A stretch of 64,000 nt of DNA from Alphaproteobacteria bacterium (GCA_030053915.1 JASGCT010000002.1:1-64000); one strand, 5' to 3'. Counted from the stretch's first letter, positions 1-10,134 are shown. Translations and numbers: made by a program. Notes: generated by a model from the letters alone, not told the origin.

Positions 1-3000
1 TAATTGGTAATCACTGGCGCCGCATACACGCGTATTGCACCGCTATAATTTGATATAGTTGTATCGCAACCACTTGGTGCATTAATGTTCTTAATAACCG
101 CATAATAAAAACTATCCCCAGGCACACTTAAACTTGGGATATAATTTTGAACACCAGAAACACTATCGGTAGGATTCGCATCACGAAGTAATACATTAGA
201 ATTCTTTCGATACCACACAAAACGTATCGTTCCTAAACCACCATTATTTCCGTTTACAGTTATTTGCGCAACAGGTGACCCAGCAACACAATAATTTGTA
301 ACTAACGTAGCAGGTTGGTTTGTGATAATTGGTTTCCTATAAATATTTATACCGCCACTCAAAGCACTCGTTACGGTTTTACAATTTGCTCCGGAAGTTG
401 CATCGTTGCTGATAACCACATAATAATATTTTGTACCCGATGCACTCGTACTCGGTATATAATTTAAATTCGTACTTGTACCAGTTGCTGTAGTGGCGCC
501 AATTGTGTTGGCTGTAGTATTCTCAAACCATTGATAGCTTTGACTTCCATAACCACCTGCCGTACTTGTTACACCCAAAGCTTGTGCCGTTGTGCTTTCG
601 CAATAACTTGTATCACGATTTCTTGGCTGAACACTAATTGTTGGCGTATCAAACACTTCTACAATGCCACTATAATTAGAAAAAGTTGCATTACAAGCGA
701 TTGGGGCAAAAGAATTTCTTGCTCTAAGATAATAATACGACCCAGAAGCCGAATCGATAGGGGGTGCATAAGTGGTTAAAGTTCCAACCTGTTTTGCTGC
801 AACGTGAACGCGCGCGTCTGTATTATTATTATTGCGATACCATATAAGAGTTCCGGACCCTAATCCATAATCTACAGTATAATTAAAATTACTTCCTACG
901 CCTCCGGACATGACACAATATTTTTGTGCTGGTACATTAAACGTAATTTCTGGAAAACGGTAAGTACTTATTCTACCACTTATACCGCTTGTTATAGCAC
1001 AACTATTGCCGCTTATATTACTTCGAATTATCGCATAATAATATATACCTGCTACAGTATCTAAAGGTGTTAAACTTGATGTTAAATTTGATAGTCTTAC
1101 AGCATTATTGTTAGTAGTTTGATTTAACCCCGAAAAATACCATTCATAAATAAGATTATTGCCATTATTGGGATCTGTAGCAACAATTGATAACACTCTT
1201 TTGGCATTTCCTAAACAATAAATAGTATCTACGGTTCTTATTTGTGTAGAAATTTTAGGAAGTGGCAACACTGTTACGCCAGCTGATTGTTGGCTTAAAC
1301 TACAATTGGTGCTTTTTATTAAGGCGGTATAAAAATAAGTGCCAACGCTGTCTCGATTGGGCGTTATAGAACTAGATATTGTGCCAGTAATTAAATTCCC
1401 TCTTATTCCAGCTGAATTACTAATATACCAAGTAAAATTAACCGCACCGCCACTCCCATCATCAGCAACTACATTAAAATTACTAATGGTATCCCCCTTA
1501 CAATAATTCGGTCTGGCTGACGCTAAATTACTACTGCTAATGTTAGGAAGTTTCAAAAAAGTTATGGCGCCACTTATAGAACTTCTTATAGAATCACAAT
1601 CCGCTAAACCACCATTTTTTAATGTTACAAAATAAAATCTTGCAGTTGCGTTATTATTGACTGGCACAAGAGGGGTATAAAATGAATCTAAAGCCCCACT
1701 AATTATTTGTGCACCGTTAAAAGAATTTATTGTATTAACATACCAGGTATAATTTAAACTGCCTAAACCACCATGTGTAGCAGCAATTCGTAAATTTGTA
1801 GCTACACTATCTGCACAATAGGTTGCCGCACTACTAGACAAATTTAAGGTAATAACAGGATTACTATAAACATTGATAATCCCACTTATATTAGACGTTT
1901 GAGCAACACATCCTAGAAACGGCGAACGCACTATAGAAAAATAATACTTAGAACCAGATACTGAATTATCGGGTACAATACTTGCTGTTGAATTTCCTTC
2001 TACTGTATCTGTAACATTTTGAATAACATTATTAGAAGGCGATCCATTTGAATACCAAGTAAATATTAAATCACCTAATGTGCCACCGCCAGATGTTTCT
2101 ATAGACAACCCATTAAAAGAGACACCATTTCTACACTGAGTTTGAGACGTTGTTGATGGCTGGCTAATAATTTTAAGTGAATCAAAGGTTGAAATTATAA
2201 AAGGAGTTGTTGGACTTACAGAACAACCAGAAAGTATCGCATTACCAACCCCTGTTTTTGGAGATATTTCAGGATAATAAAAATAAATACCCACGGTATC
2301 TATATAAGGTAAAATGCTATCTGTAAAAGCTAAACCACCATTATTTAATAAATAAGCATTTGTTTTAGACGGTGATGTTGTTTTATACCAATTAATTAAA
2401 TAATTGTTTGATAAACTCCCTTTTATACTTGAAAAATACGCTTTTATCGGTTTAATAAAACTACTCATATTAGATAACCCTTTACAATATTTTGTATTAG
2501 AAGACCTTATACTATCTATTACAGGAAGCGGAAACACAACATTTAAACCACTTAAAGTACTTGTGTCATAGCAAGATTTATTGATGCCAGAAATAGTTTT
2601 GCTTACAACAACATAAAAATAAGTAGAATCATACACTAATTTCCCAGCATTGGTTAAACTTACATTTGGAGCATAACTATTTGAATTACTACTAGCTTCG
2701 GCAACACCACCACGCGCACCGTTGGTATTTGTACTCGTTCTATACCAAGTATAACTAGCAATTTCACTACCATTTACAGCAATGCTCGCTACAGATTTTG
2801 CAGTACCCACATTACCTGTTGTACTACAATAAATTTGAGGCTCGAAACCAGTTGTGGGTGTAATTGTTGGATAGTTTACAATATGATTTAAACCAGAAAA
2901 CTGAGAAGTAGTATGACAGGTTTTGGTATTACCAAAAATGGTAACATCTTCAGCTACAACTGCAAAATAATATAATTGGGTGTCATAATTAAAATTTAAG

Positions 3001-4424
3001 CTCAAATTTGCTGTATTAAAACCAGTTGTTTTAACACTATCCGCATTGGTAAAATTAGTATTGGTTGATTTTTGATACCATTGATAGGTTAAGTTGGAAG
3101 ACATACCAGATATGGAAAGAGAAGATGTCATTGATATTTTTGCACCCGTATCGCCACTGCAAAAAAGCGTATCGCGTACAGATGGTTGCCTAGTAATAAT
3201 GGGGGATGTAGAAATATAAAAACCAGTATAGGCATAATTTGTATCTACAAATACGCCATTGGTAATTATGGCTCTAATTCTATAAACAAATGTGTCAGGT
3301 TCTGGAAAAATTTCAGGTAACCTTGAGGTATATATTTGGTTAGAACCCACAATTTTGCTACCAGTACCAAGATCAGCAGAATCTCTTGTTTGAATATCAA
3401 ACCGAGTCCACCTAAAATATACATCTGTTAAACCCGAACTCGTTTGCCCACCAAAATAATTTGCAAATATTGTATCAACTGTACTTAAAACATAGTTATC
3501 GCAATAAAATCTATTGGTTTCAATAGACGGAAGGTTACTAAAACCATAAAAATTGATATAGCCAGAGTTATTAGATTTTACTGTACAACCATTTTTGCCA
3601 ACCGCATCTACCCTAATACGATAAGTTGCCGAATTTGAGGATACAAACTTTAATGTTGTATCCGATACACCCGTAAAACGACCGCCCGCATCAAATACTA
3701 AATCGTTTCTACTATAATATACATCATTTAAATACCATTTATAATCAATACTATCTAAACCCATGCCACCAACTCTGTTAATGGTTATCGGTTTTGTTGA
3801 TACAGTGGCATTTGACCTATAAAATGTGTCCGTTACATTATTCATAATTATCATAGGCGGACTATAACTTGCAACATCTAATACTCTAAAATATAAATCA
3901 GATTTATCGTCATTATTACTCTGAATAAAAATCGAATAATTAGTCCCATTAGAACTTGGAAGTGAAATATTAAATCTATAAACATCGGTTATGGTAGTTC
4001 CTGAAGGAATATTCACACTTACATTAGAAAAAGCTATATCATTAACATCATCTTTAACATTTAATTGCAAATTATTAATTAGCGATGGCCCGCTATTAAC
4101 TACTGTTATTCGTAATTGCAATGTATCACTTAGACTATTACAAAATCTGGTTTTAAAAATAGAATCAATTGTAATGGTACCGGTTTGCAATGGGCTAATA
4201 TCTATTTTGTTTTTAGGTTCGATTAATTTTGAAAAAGATGCCTTTTTTTTACTTAATTCCTTAGATTCGTTTGCAACCTTAGTATTTTTATCAAAATATT
4301 TAATATGATTTTTAATTGAATTAGACTTAAAATTTTTAGCATATAACTCCCCCATTGAGGTTATTTTAAAAAATAAAATACCTACAGCAACACAGGTCCA
4401 CCAATTTTTTCTTAGTTTCTGCAT
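1..4424 (-). CDS. Giant secreted Ig-like repeat protein, C-terminus beyond window
   Basis: An open minus-strand frame runs from an ATG at 4424 to the window edge, giving about 1,474 visible residues and no stop. The first 30 residues look like a signal peptide (basic start, then a hydrophobic stretch). Residues of roughly 75-140 resemble a CARDB-like beta domain. The rest is about eleven or twelve units of 90-120 residues, each with a YC near its start, a central WY, a YYY/YF strand and an SG-x-I strand followed by a P-x-I. This is the Ig/PKD-like repeat style of large Bacteroidota surface proteins. A type IX sorting domain would be expected at the unseen C-terminus. The function is probably adhesion or surface structure, but this is inferred from architecture only. 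Confidence 0.85.
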   Translation of the reverse strand, partial: MQKLRKNWWTCVAVGILFFKITSMGELYAKNFKSNSIKNHIKYFDKNTKVANESKELSKKKASFSKLIEPKNKIDISPLQTGTITIDSIFKTRFCNSLSDTLQLRITVVNSGPSLINNLQLNVKDDVNDIAFSNVSVNIPSGTTITDVYRFNISLPSSNGTNYSIFIQSNNDDKSDLYFRVLDVASYSPPMIIMNNVTDTFYRSNATVSTKPITINRVGGMGLDSIDYKWYLNDVYYSRNDLVFDAGGRFTGVSDTTLKFVSSNSATYRIRVDAVGKNGCTVKSNNSGYINFYGFSNLPSIETNRFYCDNYVLSTVDTIFANYFGGQTSSGLTDVYFRWTRFDIQTRDSADLGTGSKIVGSNQIYTSRLPEIFPEPDTFVYRIRAIITNGVFVDTNYAYTGFYISTSPIITRQPSVRDTLFCSGDTGAKISMTSSLSISGMSSNLTYQWYQKSTNTNFTNADSVKTTGFNTANLSLNFNYDTQLYYFAVVAEDVTIFGNTKTCHTTSQFSGLNHIVNYPTITPTTGFEPQIYCSTTGNVGTAKSVASIAVNGSEIASYTWYRTSTNTNGARGGVAEASSNSNSYAPNVSLTNAGKLVYDSTYFYVVVSKTISGINKSCYDTSTLSGLNVVFPLPVIDSIRSSNTKYCKGLSNMSSFIKPIKAYFSSIKGSLSNNYLINWYKTTSPSKTNAYLLNNGGLAFTDSILPYIDTVGIYFYYPEISPKTGVGNAILSGCSVSPTTPFIISTFDSLKIISQPSTTSQTQCRNGVSFNGLSIETSGGGTLGDLIFTWYSNGSPSNNVIQNVTDTVEGNSTASIVPDNSVSGSKYYFSIVRSPFLGCVAQTSNISGIINVYSNPVITLNLSSSAATYCADSVATNLRIAATHGGLGSLNYTWYVNTINSFNGAQIISGALDSFYTPLVPVNNNATARFYFVTLKNGGLADCDSIRSSISGAITFLKLPNISSSNLASARPNYCKGDTISNFNVVADDGSGGAVNFTWYISNSAGIRGNLITGTISSSITPNRDSVGTYFYTALIKSTNCSLSQQSAGVTVLPLPKISTQIRTVDTIYCLGNAKRVLSIVATDPNNGNNLIYEWYFSGLNQTTNNNAVRLSNLTSSLTPLDTVAGIYYYAIIRSNISGNSCAITSGISGRISTYRFPEITFNVPAQKYCVMSGGVGSNFNYTVDYGLGSGTLIWYRNNNNTDARVHVAAKQVGTLTTYAPPIDSASGSYYYLRARNSFAPIACNATFSNYSGIVEVFDTPTISVQPRNRDTSYCESTTAQALGVTSTAGGYGSQSYQWFENTTANTIGATTATGTSTNLNYIPSTSASGTKYYYVVISNDATSGANCKTVTSALSGGINIYRKPIITNQPATLVTNYCVAGSPVAQITVNGNNGGLGTIRFVWYRKNSNVLLRDANPTDSVSGVQNYIPSLSVPGDSFYYAVIKNINAPSGCDTTISNYSGAIRVYAAPVITN

Positions 4425-4432
4425 TTTATAAT

Positions 4433-4448
4433 ATTAGCTATAGCTAAT
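4433..4448. repeat. 16-bp perfect palindrome in the leader of the Ig-repeat gene
   Basis: ATTAGCTATAGCTAAT is its own reverse complement. It lies 8 bases upstream of the start codon at 4424 and downstream of the predicted promoter at 4479-4486, so it falls within the inferred 5' leader. It could be an operator or, less likely because it has no loop, an RNA hairpin. A perfect 16-mer of this kind can occur by chance about once in an AT-rich window of this size. Confidence 0.4.
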
Positions 4449-4478
4449 CTACTAACGTAAAATAGCCTGCGAATTTTG

Positions 4479-4486
4479 CAAAATTA
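4479..4486 (-). promoter_or_regulatory. Predicted -7 box TAATTTTG for the Ig-repeat gene
   Basis: On the minus strand this octamer fits the Bacteroidota consensus TAnnTTTG. It lies 54 bases upstream of the start at 4424. No clear TTTG is seen at the -33 position. Confidence 0.5.
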
Positions 4487-4658
4487 AGTTTTTTTTATGC
4501 TAAATGTTAATAAATTTAATTAAATAATTGTTAATTTTTATTAATTTAAGGATTTATTCTCCAAAAAAATATAGGAAAACATTAAAATTGTTAAAATTTG
4601 AGCCCTAAATTTAATAAATTTTTACTTTAAAATTATAAAAAATCAAATAATAAATTCA

Positions 4659-4666
4659 TAACTTTG
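4659..4666 (+). promoter_or_regulatory. Predicted -7 box TAACTTTG for asnB
   Basis: Fits TAnnTTTG and ends 15 bases before the asnB ATG, implying a leader of about ten bases. No convincing -33 element is visible. Confidence 0.6.
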
Positions 4667-4681
4667 TAAAAACAAACTATT

Positions 4682-6601
4682 ATGTGTGGCATTATTTCAT
4701 ATCTTTCTAAAAACTCAACGCTATCAGAAGAGCAATTTTTTGAAGCTTGTAACACTTTAAATCATCGAGGTCCAGACAATACTACCACTTGGGTTAATGA
4801 AAATAAAACTGTCTATTTAGGTCATAACCGATTATCTATTATAGATTTTGAAACAGGTATTCAACCTATTTTTAATGAAGACAAAAGCCTTGCCATTATT
4901 GTTAATGGTGAATTTTATAACCACGATGCCATCCGCGAAAACTTGTTAAAAGAAGGCTTTAAATTTAAAACAAAATCGGATAGCGAAATATTAATTCCGC
5001 TTTATAAAAAATACGGCATAGATTGTTTACACCATTTAAATGGTGAATTTGCTTTTATTTTATATGATAAAAACGAAAACTTAATTTTTGTTGGACGCGA
5101 TCGCTTTGGCATTAAACCCTTACATTACGCTGTTTATCAGGGTAATATCTTTTTTGCTTCCGAAGCCAAAGCCCTCTTTAAAATGGGCGTTCCAGGTAAA
5201 CTCAATTTTTCAAACTGTTTCGCAGCCTATAGCTTTCTTCCATTGAATAACCATTCTGTCTTTGAACATATTCAGCTTGTAAAACCAGGTCATTTTTTGA
5301 AAATATCTTTAGAGACTTTGGATATTAAAGAATGTGAATATTGGAATTTAAAATTTCCTCAAATGAATAGCCTCCCCACTAAAATTGATGAACAAGCCTA
5401 TGTCGAAGAATTTGCCAGATTATTCGAAAATAGTGTTAAACTTCGATTACGTTCCGATCAACCTGTCGGATGTTATTTGAGTGGCGGTTTAGACTCTTCA
5501 AGCGTTATTGGCGTCATGAAAAAATTTTCTAACACCCCAGTTGAAGCTTTTACCATCGCATTTGAAGATCCATTGTATAACGAAGGTGGCATCGCCCTTG
5601 AAACCAGTAATTTTGTAGGTGCCAAACAACATATCCTACACATGAACAATCAAATTTTAGCCGATAATTTCGAAGATTCTATTTACCATGTTGAGCAACC
5701 CGTTATAAACACCCATGGCGTGGCAAAATTCTTATTAAGTAAAACCGCACGTGATGCTGGTATCCGCGTTATTCTAACTGGCGAAGGTGCTGATGAACTC
5801 CTTGCCGGATACATCGCCTTTAAAATTGATGAATTAAATGTTGGTACTGACCAGAATAAAAATGATATCTTACAAGATTTCTTAAAAAGAAACCCCGCCT
5901 CCGCCGGCTTATTTTTTAGTAATAATCAAGTAGAATCTTCATCAGATTTAGAATATATAAAATCTAAATTAGGCTTTGTACCTCAAATTCTTAAAGTGAG
6001 CGAAGGTACACAAATTACCTATTCGGGGCTAATCAAAAAAGAATATGATGCACGCCTCAAAGCATCCAATCCAATTCGTACTGCTTTTGACCATATTTAT
6101 ACACCTACATTAGACGGCATAGAATTACTGAATAAATCCTTATATTTTTTGAGTAAATCGATGTTACCTGGTTACATTCTCACAGCCTTAGGCGACCGCA
6201 TGGAGATGGCACATTCCATTGAAGGACGCCCCCCATTCTTCGACCAGCATTTAGTTGAATTTATTTTGCAACTTCCTGTGAGCTTAAAAATTAAAAATTG
6301 GCGAGAAAAATATATTCTTCGAGAAGCTATGAAAGATGTGATTACAGACACACTTTATAAACGTGAAAAACACCCTTTTTTAGCACCACCCGTTTCCAGA
6401 AGTAATAAAAACGCATTTTATTTATATATGAAAGATATGTTTCACAGCGACTTATTGAAACATAGTACCATTTTTGAGGCAAAATTAGTCTTACAAAAAT
6501 TTAATAACTTTGATAAACTTAGCCCCGAAGAACAAACCAATTCTAATAATTTATATTTAAATATTTTAAGCACCTTAATTTTAGAAAAAAAATTCACCTA
6601 A
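4682..6601 (+). CDS. asnB: Asparagine synthase (glutamine-hydrolysing)
   Basis: Makes asparagine from aspartate, ATP and glutamine-derived ammonia in the cytoplasm. The protein begins MCGI, so Cys2 is the class II glutaminase nucleophile exposed after Met removal, followed by NHRGPD and NGEFYN glutaminase motifs. The synthetase half carries the ATP pyrophosphatase P-loop SGGLDSSS at about residue 267 and TGEGADELLAGY further on. At 639 residues it is of usual family length. It is a single gene, divergent from the Ig-repeat gene and convergent with the TolC-family gene, with only 9 bases between the stops. AsnB paralogues that amidate cell-wall or sugar substrates exist, so the exact substrate is inferred. 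Confidence 0.95.
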   Translation: MCGIISYLSKNSTLSEEQFFEACNTLNHRGPDNTTTWVNENKTVYLGHNRLSIIDFETGIQPIFNEDKSLAIIVNGEFYNHDAIRENLLKEGFKFKTKSDSEILIPLYKKYGIDCLHHLNGEFAFILYDKNENLIFVGRDRFGIKPLHYAVYQGNIFFASEAKALFKMGVPGKLNFSNCFAAYSFLPLNNHSVFEHIQLVKPGHFLKISLETLDIKECEYWNLKFPQMNSLPTKIDEQAYVEEFARLFENSVKLRLRSDQPVGCYLSGGLDSSSVIGVMKKFSNTPVEAFTIAFEDPLYNEGGIALETSNFVGAKQHILHMNNQILADNFEDSIYHVEQPVINTHGVAKFLLSKTARDAGIRVILTGEGADELLAGYIAFKIDELNVGTDQNKNDILQDFLKRNPASAGLFFSNNQVESSSDLEYIKSKLGFVPQILKVSEGTQITYSGLIKKEYDARLKASNPIRTAFDHIYTPTLDGIELLNKSLYFLSKSMLPGYILTALGDRMEMAHSIEGRPPFFDQHLVEFILQLPVSLKIKNWREKYILREAMKDVITDTLYKREKHPFLAPPVSRSNKNAFYLYMKDMFHSDLLKHSTIFEAKLVLQKFNNFDKLSPEEQTNSNNLYLNILSTLILEKKFT

Positions 6602-6610
6602 TTTTTGAAG

Positions 6611-7927
6611 CTATTGAATACTTAATCCGCCTTGTAATTTCAATAATTCAGTGGCGGCATAAGCAGCTAAGAACTGAATATTTATCAAACGATAATAGGC
6701 TTGTTCTAAATTTTGTTGGGCTTGTTCAATATCTAAAATGGTTACCGCACCTAGCTTATATTTTCCAAGTTGTTTGTTTAACAAATTTTCACTTAAAATA
6801 ATATTATCTTTTTCAACCTGAATTTGATGCGAAAAATTTAAATAATCTAAATAGAGTTTTTGAACATTTGTAATAGCTAAATCGAGTTGTTTACGATAGT
6901 TAAGTTTATCATTATCAATATTAAATTTATTGATTTTTAGTTGCTGTTTGGCAACACCACCATTATAAATTGGTACTGATAACGTTAAGCCAACATAAGG
7001 TCCATAGGTTTGACTATTACGAATAAACCCTGCTTTGCTTTCAGAGTAGTTTAAAGATAAACCCGTGGAAATACCCACCTTAGGATATGCCAAGCTATTA
7101 ATTTGTTTACTAGTGAGTTCGGTAATTTTTATTTGGGAGGCTAAGCTTTGTAACTGCGGGCTTTCTACTAAACGATTTAAAATACTATCTAAAACAATTG
7201 CATCTGTAAAAATATTAGTATCTGTTAAAATAAAACTTGTATCGGGTGGCATTGCCATTAAGTTACATAAATCTATTTTGGCTTGTTTAATGATACTTTG
7301 TTGATTGTGTTTGTTTTGAACAGAAATATTTAAGTCTAACTGAGACTGTAAAATATCGGTTTCATAGCCTAAGCCAATACTTTTTTTAGCCACATTTATT
7401 TTTAATTTTTCTTGATTAAAATCAATAATCGATTCGATAGTTTTTAAAAAATTAATTTGGCGAATGATATCAAAATATTTTTCTTGAACTAAGGCTAAAG
7501 TATTTTGTATTTGTAATTTTAAATTGGCTTCAGATTGGGTTAAAATTTCTTTATAGCGTTTATATGTAACTTTAGCGTAATACCCATTGAAAATGAGATA
7601 GCTGACATTTAAATTTGGGGTAAAATTGTCTGAAAAAACGCCACTTGCATTGGTTGAAGAAGAAATGGTTTGTTGTTCAAAATTATTTAATTGGGCATTA
7701 AAAATATTGGCATTTAAGGTATTTAAACCAATTGTAGGTAAGGCGCCCGAAAATCCTAAGGTATAATAAAGTTTGTTAATGGCTACACTATTTTTATACA
7801 GTTTGATGTCGTAATTATTTTCAATTGCAGTTTGAGAGCAATACGATTTAGACCACATTTTTTGAGTATTGCCTTTAAAGTTTATAAATAGTATTAGAAA
7901 AATAAAAAATAATACCCTATGCGTCAT
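6611..7927 (-). CDS. TolC-family outer-membrane efflux channel
   Basis: 438 residues with an N-terminal signal peptide of about 20 residues and two successive OEP-type halves rich in long helices. These helices are typical of the trimeric TolC channel that joins inner-membrane efflux pumps to the outside. The C-terminal half has the family pattern of a YNGGVAKQQLK stretch and a KYKLGAVTILDIEQAQQNL helix. It is the last gene of the minus operon, 3 bases after pyrH. It is unlinked to the RND pump at 29.2-33.6 kb, which has no channel gene of its own; pairing of the two is possible but unproven. Confidence 0.9.
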   Translation of the reverse strand: MTHRVLFFIFLILFINFKGNTQKMWSKSYCSQTAIENNYDIKLYKNSVAINKLYYTLGFSGALPTIGLNTLNANIFNAQLNNFEQQTISSSTNASGVFSDNFTPNLNVSYLIFNGYYAKVTYKRYKEILTQSEANLKLQIQNTLALVQEKYFDIIRQINFLKTIESIIDFNQEKLKINVAKKSIGLGYETDILQSQLDLNISVQNKHNQQSIIKQAKIDLCNLMAMPPDTSFILTDTNIFTDAIVLDSILNRLVESPQLQSLASQIKITELTSKQINSLAYPKVGISTGLSLNYSESKAGFIRNSQTYGPYVGLTLSVPIYNGGVAKQQLKINKFNIDNDKLNYRKQLDLAITNVQKLYLDYLNFSHQIQVEKDNIILSENLLNKQLGKYKLGAVTILDIEQAQQNLEQAYYRLINIQFLAAYAATELLKLQGGLSIQ

Positions 7928-7930
7928 GTA

Positions 7931-8656
7931 TTAATTAACTTTTGTACCGACTAAATCGCCTTGAATGATTTTTACTAAATTGCCTACCTGATTGATATTA
8001 AATACAATAATGGGTAGTTTATTTTCAGAACACATCGTAAAAGCAGTTTGGTCCATGATTTTCAATTTTTTAAGAATGCATTCATCATATTTTAAATGAT
8101 CGTATTTTACAGCATCTGGATTCTTTTCAGGGTCGGCATCATAAATACCGTCAACTCGAGTTCCTTTTAAAATAATATCGGCTTTAATTTCGATAGCCCG
8201 AAGCACACCTGCAGTGTCGGTTGTAAAATAAGGATTGCCCGTGCCAGACCCAAAAATAACAATTCTGCCCTTTTCAAGATGTCTTATAGCCCTACGTCTT
8301 ATATAAAATTCAGAAATTTGATCTATTTTTATGGCACTTAGGAGTCGGGTTGATAATCCAATTTTTTCTAAAACTGCCTGCATTGCCATACAATTTATAA
8401 CCGTTGCCATCATCCCCATGTAGTCGCCATGTGCTTGTTCAATACCCATCTCATTAGCATCAGCCCCTCGATAAATATTACCACCCCCAATCACCAACCC
8501 CACTTCAATGCCTAAGTCAACAATTGATTTTACTTCATGCGCATATTGTAGTAAAATGGCTGGGTCGAAAACCTCACCTTTGGTTTTATCTCCAGACAAA
8601 GATTCACCTGAAATTTTCAACAAAACACGTTTATATTTTAATTGAGATATTTTCAT
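7931..8656 (-). CDS. pyrH: UMP kinase
   Basis: Phosphorylates UMP to UDP with ATP in pyrimidine nucleotide synthesis. The amino-acid-kinase fold is clear from KISGESLSG at the start, the IGGGNIYRG loop, the FGSGTGNPYFTTDTA segment and the DGIYDADPEKNPDA segment that are diagnostic of bacterial hexameric PyrH. At 241 residues it has standard length. The start follows the PSP1-family stop by 5 bases, and the TolC-family gene follows closely, so it is co-transcribed. The usual neighbour frr (ribosome recycling factor) is not present here. Confidence 0.96.
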   Translation of the reverse strand: MKISQLKYKRVLLKISGESLSGDKTKGEVFDPAILLQYAHEVKSIVDLGIEVGLVIGGGNIYRGADANEMGIEQAHGDYMGMMATVINCMAMQAVLEKIGLSTRLLSAIKIDQISEFYIRRRAIRHLEKGRIVIFGSGTGNPYFTTDTAGVLRAIEIKADIILKGTRVDGIYDADPEKNPDAVKYDHLKYDECILKKLKIMDQTAFTMCSENKLPIIVFNINQVGNLVKIIQGDLVGTKVN

Positions 8657-8661
8657 AATCT

Positions 8662-10101
8662 TTAATTTTTAGTTTGATTCTCGGGATTACTATTTTTTGG
8701 TGGAAATGGGCGTTTGAAGTCTGTTCTGTTTTTCTGATAATCTCTGGACGGACTTTGGGACTTTGTCTCGTTCGCGACGTTATTTTTAGAGGCTTGATTT
8801 GGATTATCAAATCTTCTTTTAGGTTTAAAGTCGGTTGTTGTTTTACTACCCCCATCGCCAGCTACGTTATTTTTAGAGGCTTGATTTGGATTATCAAATC
8901 TTCTTTTAGGTTTAAAGTCGGTTGTTGTTTTACTACTTGCATCGCCTGTTGTGTAATTAGGGTCTTTAGGATTGCTATCTTTATACTGTTGGGGTGATTT
9001 AAAGCCTGGCTTATTGGAACGGTATTTGCTATCCTTCTGATTTAAAGATTTTAAAGATATTTGACCACCACCATCAACAAAATTAGAGGTTTTATTTTCT
9101 TTCTGTTCAGTCAAATCAACCGGTCTTCCAGATTTATTAATTTGAGAATATTCAAGTACTTTATCGATGCTTAACGACACAAAGCGCCGATTGGGTAACG
9201 AAAAAATCATCGTGTTTTTTAAAATTTCCTTTTTAACTAAATTGGCATACCCATCAATGGTTTGGATTGAATCGACATTTGGAAAATACTGTAAGGCGTC
9301 TAAATAAGTATCTAACTCAAAATTTAAACAGCATTTTAATTTTCCGCATTGTCCGGTTATTTTATCTTGATTAAACGACACATTTTGATATCTAGTAACA
9401 CCAGAATTTACATTTTTAAAATCGGTAAGCCAGGTACTACAACATAATTCGCGCCCACAACTACCAATACCACCAATTTTAGCGGCTTCTTGACGAATAC
9501 CAATTTGTTTCATTTCAATTTTAAACCTAAATTCCCGAGCATATCGTTTTATAAGTTCTCTAAAGTCCACATAACCATCATTGGTATAAAAAAAAGTGGC
9601 TTTTTTTCCATCAGCTTGAATTTCTACTTCACTTAATTTCATTTTTAAATTAAGGTCTATAGCAATGGCTCGGCTTGTAGCCAATACTTTTTTTTCTAAT
9701 TCTTTTTGAACTAAATAGCTTTCAATTTCAAATGGTTTAGACGGGTGAAACACTTTTTTAACAAGGTCGCTATTTTCGTTTAATTTCCGTTTTTTTAATT
9801 GCAATTTCACAAGTTCCCCAACTAAACTGATATTTCCTACATCGTATCCATACACACCTTCAACTGTAACCCAATCCCCTTTTTCAAAAATATAGTTTGA
9901 AGTGTTTTTAAAATAATCTTTCCTACTTCCATTTTTAAAGCTCACTTCAATAATGTTAAAAGTATCGTCTTCGTTGGATATGGGCATACTAATAAGCCAA
10001 TCAAACACATTTAATCTGTTACAACCACCCGTGGTACAGCCACCATTGCTTTTGCAACCCGATGGTTTTCCGTTAGAACTACTACAATTTCCGCATCCCA
10101 T
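8662..10101 (-). CDS. PSP1/RicT-like protein with repetitive disordered tail
   Basis: 479 residues in three parts. The first 30 residues are Gly/Ser-rich with five cysteines (3, 6, 16, 22, 27), suggesting a metal or cluster site. The middle is a PSP1 domain with the paired-cysteine motifs GSCGRELCC and CGKLKCCLNFE seen in RicT/YaaT proteins. The last 140 or so residues are low-complexity, basic and Asn/Pro-rich, containing a 29-residue tandem duplication. In Firmicutes RicT acts with RicA and RicF in a cluster-binding complex affecting RNA processing; the role in Bacteroidota is not established. It follows the delta prime gene by 33 bases. Gliding gene gldH, often next in flavobacteria, is absent and pyrH follows. 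Confidence 0.88.
   Translation of the reverse strand: MGCGNCSSSNGKPSGCKSNGGCTTGGCNRLNVFDWLISMPISNEDDTFNIIEVSFKNGSRKDYFKNTSNYIFEKGDWVTVEGVYGYDVGNISLVGELVKLQLKKRKLNENSDLVKKVFHPSKPFEIESYLVQKELEKKVLATSRAIAIDLNLKMKLSEVEIQADGKKATFFYTNDGYVDFRELIKRYAREFRFKIEMKQIGIRQEAAKIGGIGSCGRELCCSTWLTDFKNVNSGVTRYQNVSFNQDKITGQCGKLKCCLNFELDTYLDALQYFPNVDSIQTIDGYANLVKKEILKNTMIFSLPNRRFVSLSIDKVLEYSQINKSGRPVDLTEQKENKTSNFVDGGGQISLKSLNQKDSKYRSNKPGFKSPQQYKDSNPKDPNYTTGDASSKTTTDFKPKRRFDNPNQASKNNVAGDGGSKTTTDFKPKRRFDNPNQASKNNVANETKSQSPSRDYQKNRTDFKRPFPPKNSNPENQTKN
8777..8936. repeat. 87-bp in-frame tandem duplication within the PSP1 gene
   Basis: Bases 8777-8849 recur identically at 8864-8936, a period of 87 bp (29 codons). Divergence appears only in the junction stretch that follows each identical block. 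The exactness at nucleotide level indicates a recent duplication in the disordered tail, where unit number could vary between strains. Confidence 0.9.
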
Positions 10102-10134
10102 ACTATTATATTTTCGAGTGCAATATACAACAAA

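Noticed and set aside
8674-8997. Long open frame on the plus strand with repeated hydrophobic stretches
   Set aside because: It lies wholly inside the PSP1-family gene and its repeat is the antisense reading of the 87-bp duplication.
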